Assembly (NCBI GenBank): GCA_034189695.1
Contig: JAXHUA010000118.1
Span: forward strand, 1-31,470
Direction of reading: 5' to 3'
DNA length: 31,470 nt
DNA from: JAXHUA01 sp034189695
GTDB taxonomy: Bacteria; Chloroflexota; Dehalococcoidia; E44-bin15
Positions 30,720 to 31,470 of this stretch are shown piece after piece. Position numbers and translations under genes: made by a program. Position 1 is the first letter of the stretch. Every line of letters begins with the position of its first letter. The notes below the pieces were generated by a model. It saw only the letters and a program-made list of their open reading frames with translations, did not search any database and was not told the DNA's origin.

Positions 30720-30778
30720 GCATGCTTCCGATGATGCGGCAATCGCAGCGCCGGCACTTCTTGACCTGGCTCTCCTGA

Positions 30779-31318
30779 CTAGCGCCTGGCTGCGCTGCTC
30801 ATGATGTTGAGGACTTCGAGGATGTCGTCTATCTTGAAAGGCTTGCGAATGAGGAGAAGCGGTCCGAGTGACATCGCCTCCATGGCGATGGGGTCGTCGC
30901 CGTAGCCGGTGACTATGGCTACCACAACCCTATCGTCCTTCTGCTTGATGGCGTTGAGCGTCTCCGGTCCGCTCATGCCCGGCAGGACGAGGTCGAGGAA
31001 TACCAGGTCGAAGTGGTGCCGCTCCATTTCCTCGATAGCGCGCTCTCCGTTCTCCACGGCCACCACTTTGTACCTTTGCTCTGAGACAATGTCGCTGACC
31101 ATCTCGCGTACACCTGGGTCATCGTCCACCACGAGCACGCTGCCCTCCACAACCGTCGACTGCTTGGCTATCCACTCGTCCAGCAGTTCTTTCTTGAACC
31201 TCCAGTTGCCCCCTATCTTCGAGGCAGGGATCCTCCCCTTCTGAGCCAGCTTGTATACGGTCATGTAGTTGAGCTTCAGATAGTGTGCCACCTCCTTGAC
31301 GGTCATCAGGTCGCTCAT
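30779..31318 (-). CDS. Excisionase-type HTH-receiver domain fusion (response regulator)
   Basis: The 179-residue protein has an N-terminal MerR/excisionase-like winged helix (1-52: MTVKEVAHYLKLNYMTVYKLAQKGRIPASKIGGNWRFKK reduced to its key residues Tyr13, Tyr18, Lys23, Pro31, Trp39, Arg40) fused to a receiver domain (60-175). The receiver has Asp65-67, phospho-acceptor Asp109 in VFLDLVLPGMSG, Thr137 and Lys159. The order is the reverse of classical regulators, where the receiver precedes the DNA-binding domain. The segment before KPF is altered (LGPLLLIRKPF instead of GADYLxKPF). AAGGAG lies ten bases before the ATG. It is the first gene of a two-gene operon with the hybrid kinase, its likely phosphodonor, and may bind its own promoter region. 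Confidence 0.9.
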   Translation of the reverse strand: MSDLMTVKEVAHYLKLNYMTVYKLAQKGRIPASKIGGNWRFKKELLDEWIAKQSTVVEGSVLVVDDDPGVREMVSDIVSEQRYKVVAVENGERAIEEMERHHFDLVFLDLVLPGMSGPETLNAIKQKDDRVVVAIVTGYGDDPIAMEAMSLGPLLLIRKPFKIDDILEVLNIMSSAARR

Positions 31319-31370
31319 TCGATTCTATCTCCTTCCACGTCTGGATTGGCCTTCTCGGAAATTCTGCTAT

Positions 31371-31399
31371 ATTATGCTTTTGTGTACATTTTTCCACAA
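31371..31399 (-). promoter_or_regulatory. Candidate promoter of the HTH-REC/kinase operon
   Basis: Minus strand: -10 CATAAT (31371-31376) and weak -35 TTGTGG 17 bp upstream (31394-31399), the same -35 as for the ApgM-like gene. The palindrome TGTACA lies in the spacer (31383-31388) and could be an operator. A further TTGACA on the same strand (31412-31417) lacks a good -10. The final 50 bp hold no recognisable gene. Confidence 0.45.
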
Positions 31400-31470
31400 G
31401 GCAGCCTGCTTTGTCAAGAAGGAACCCAGAAGAGAGTTACAACCGCTGCCTCACGATGCCTTGGTGGATG

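Noticed and set aside
31428..31470. Possible 5' end of a 23S rRNA gene at the right edge (CCTTGGTGGATG resembles the GGTGGATGCCTTGG region)
   Set aside because: Only about 12 bases are similar and in a different order from the usual sequence; the window ends before it can be judged. Reading the next 60 bases would settle it.

Overview
The window is a high-GC bacterial chromosome segment with canonical housekeeping genes, sigma70-type promoters and frequent TTG/GTG starts. Gene content and style (GyrA, Lon and MnmG of bacterial type, a second tubulin/FtsZ-like GTPase, a phosphoglycerate-mutase-like enzyme paired with aspartokinase, and abundant palindromic intergenic repeats) suggest an uncultured Chloroflexota member, perhaps Dehalococcoidia. 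That assignment is inference; no 16S rRNA gene is present. No prophage, transposase or CRISPR array was seen.

Left third (1-7100): five minus-strand genes (DUF4389 membrane protein, alpha/beta hydrolase, the hsp20-lon stress operon, and marC, which ends the gyrA operon) are separated by 0.6-0.75 kb spacers filled with repeats. Three repeat families recur: (A) an imperfect palindrome whose two arms are each tandemly amplified, with a left arm containing TGTCATTGCGAG on a 30-bp period and a right arm containing CTCGCAATGACA on a 24-27-bp period; (B) a 25-bp unit containing CTCACCACGAACGG; (C) short perfect hairpins based on GGGCGGAGC/GCTCCGCCC.

Middle (7100-17300): gyrA-marC; a TPR protein; a glycosyltransferase-methyltransferase fusion; an Nfu-type Fe-S protein; an operon of a phosphoglycerate-mutase-like protein (probably a homoserine kinase substitute) with aspartokinase; tRNA-Pro(CGG); mazG; a DUF1461 membrane protein; and an FmdB-type zinc ribbon.

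Right (17300-31470): methylmalonyl-CoA mutase large subunit (catalytic barrel only); the mnmG-ArsA-like ATPase-amidohydrolase operon; an ABC-2 exporter whose ATPase carries an extra N-terminal membrane anchor, divergent from nadE; a tubulin/FtsZ-like GTPase with a long leader; and, convergent with it, a two-gene phosphorelay of an excisionase-type HTH-REC fusion followed by a soluble PAS-GAF-kinase-REC hybrid histidine kinase.

Many promoters can be read directly. Several (apgM-like gene, DUF1461, GT-MT fusion, fmdB) place the predicted transcription start at or within about 5 nt of the start codon, implying leaderless mRNAs. Two intergenic regions carry divergent promoters that share a core element. 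I saw no clearly new multi-gene system. The best leads are the repeat architecture, the HTH-REC/hybrid kinase pair beside the tubulin-like gene, the PGM-like homoserine-kinase candidate, and the leaderless promoters.
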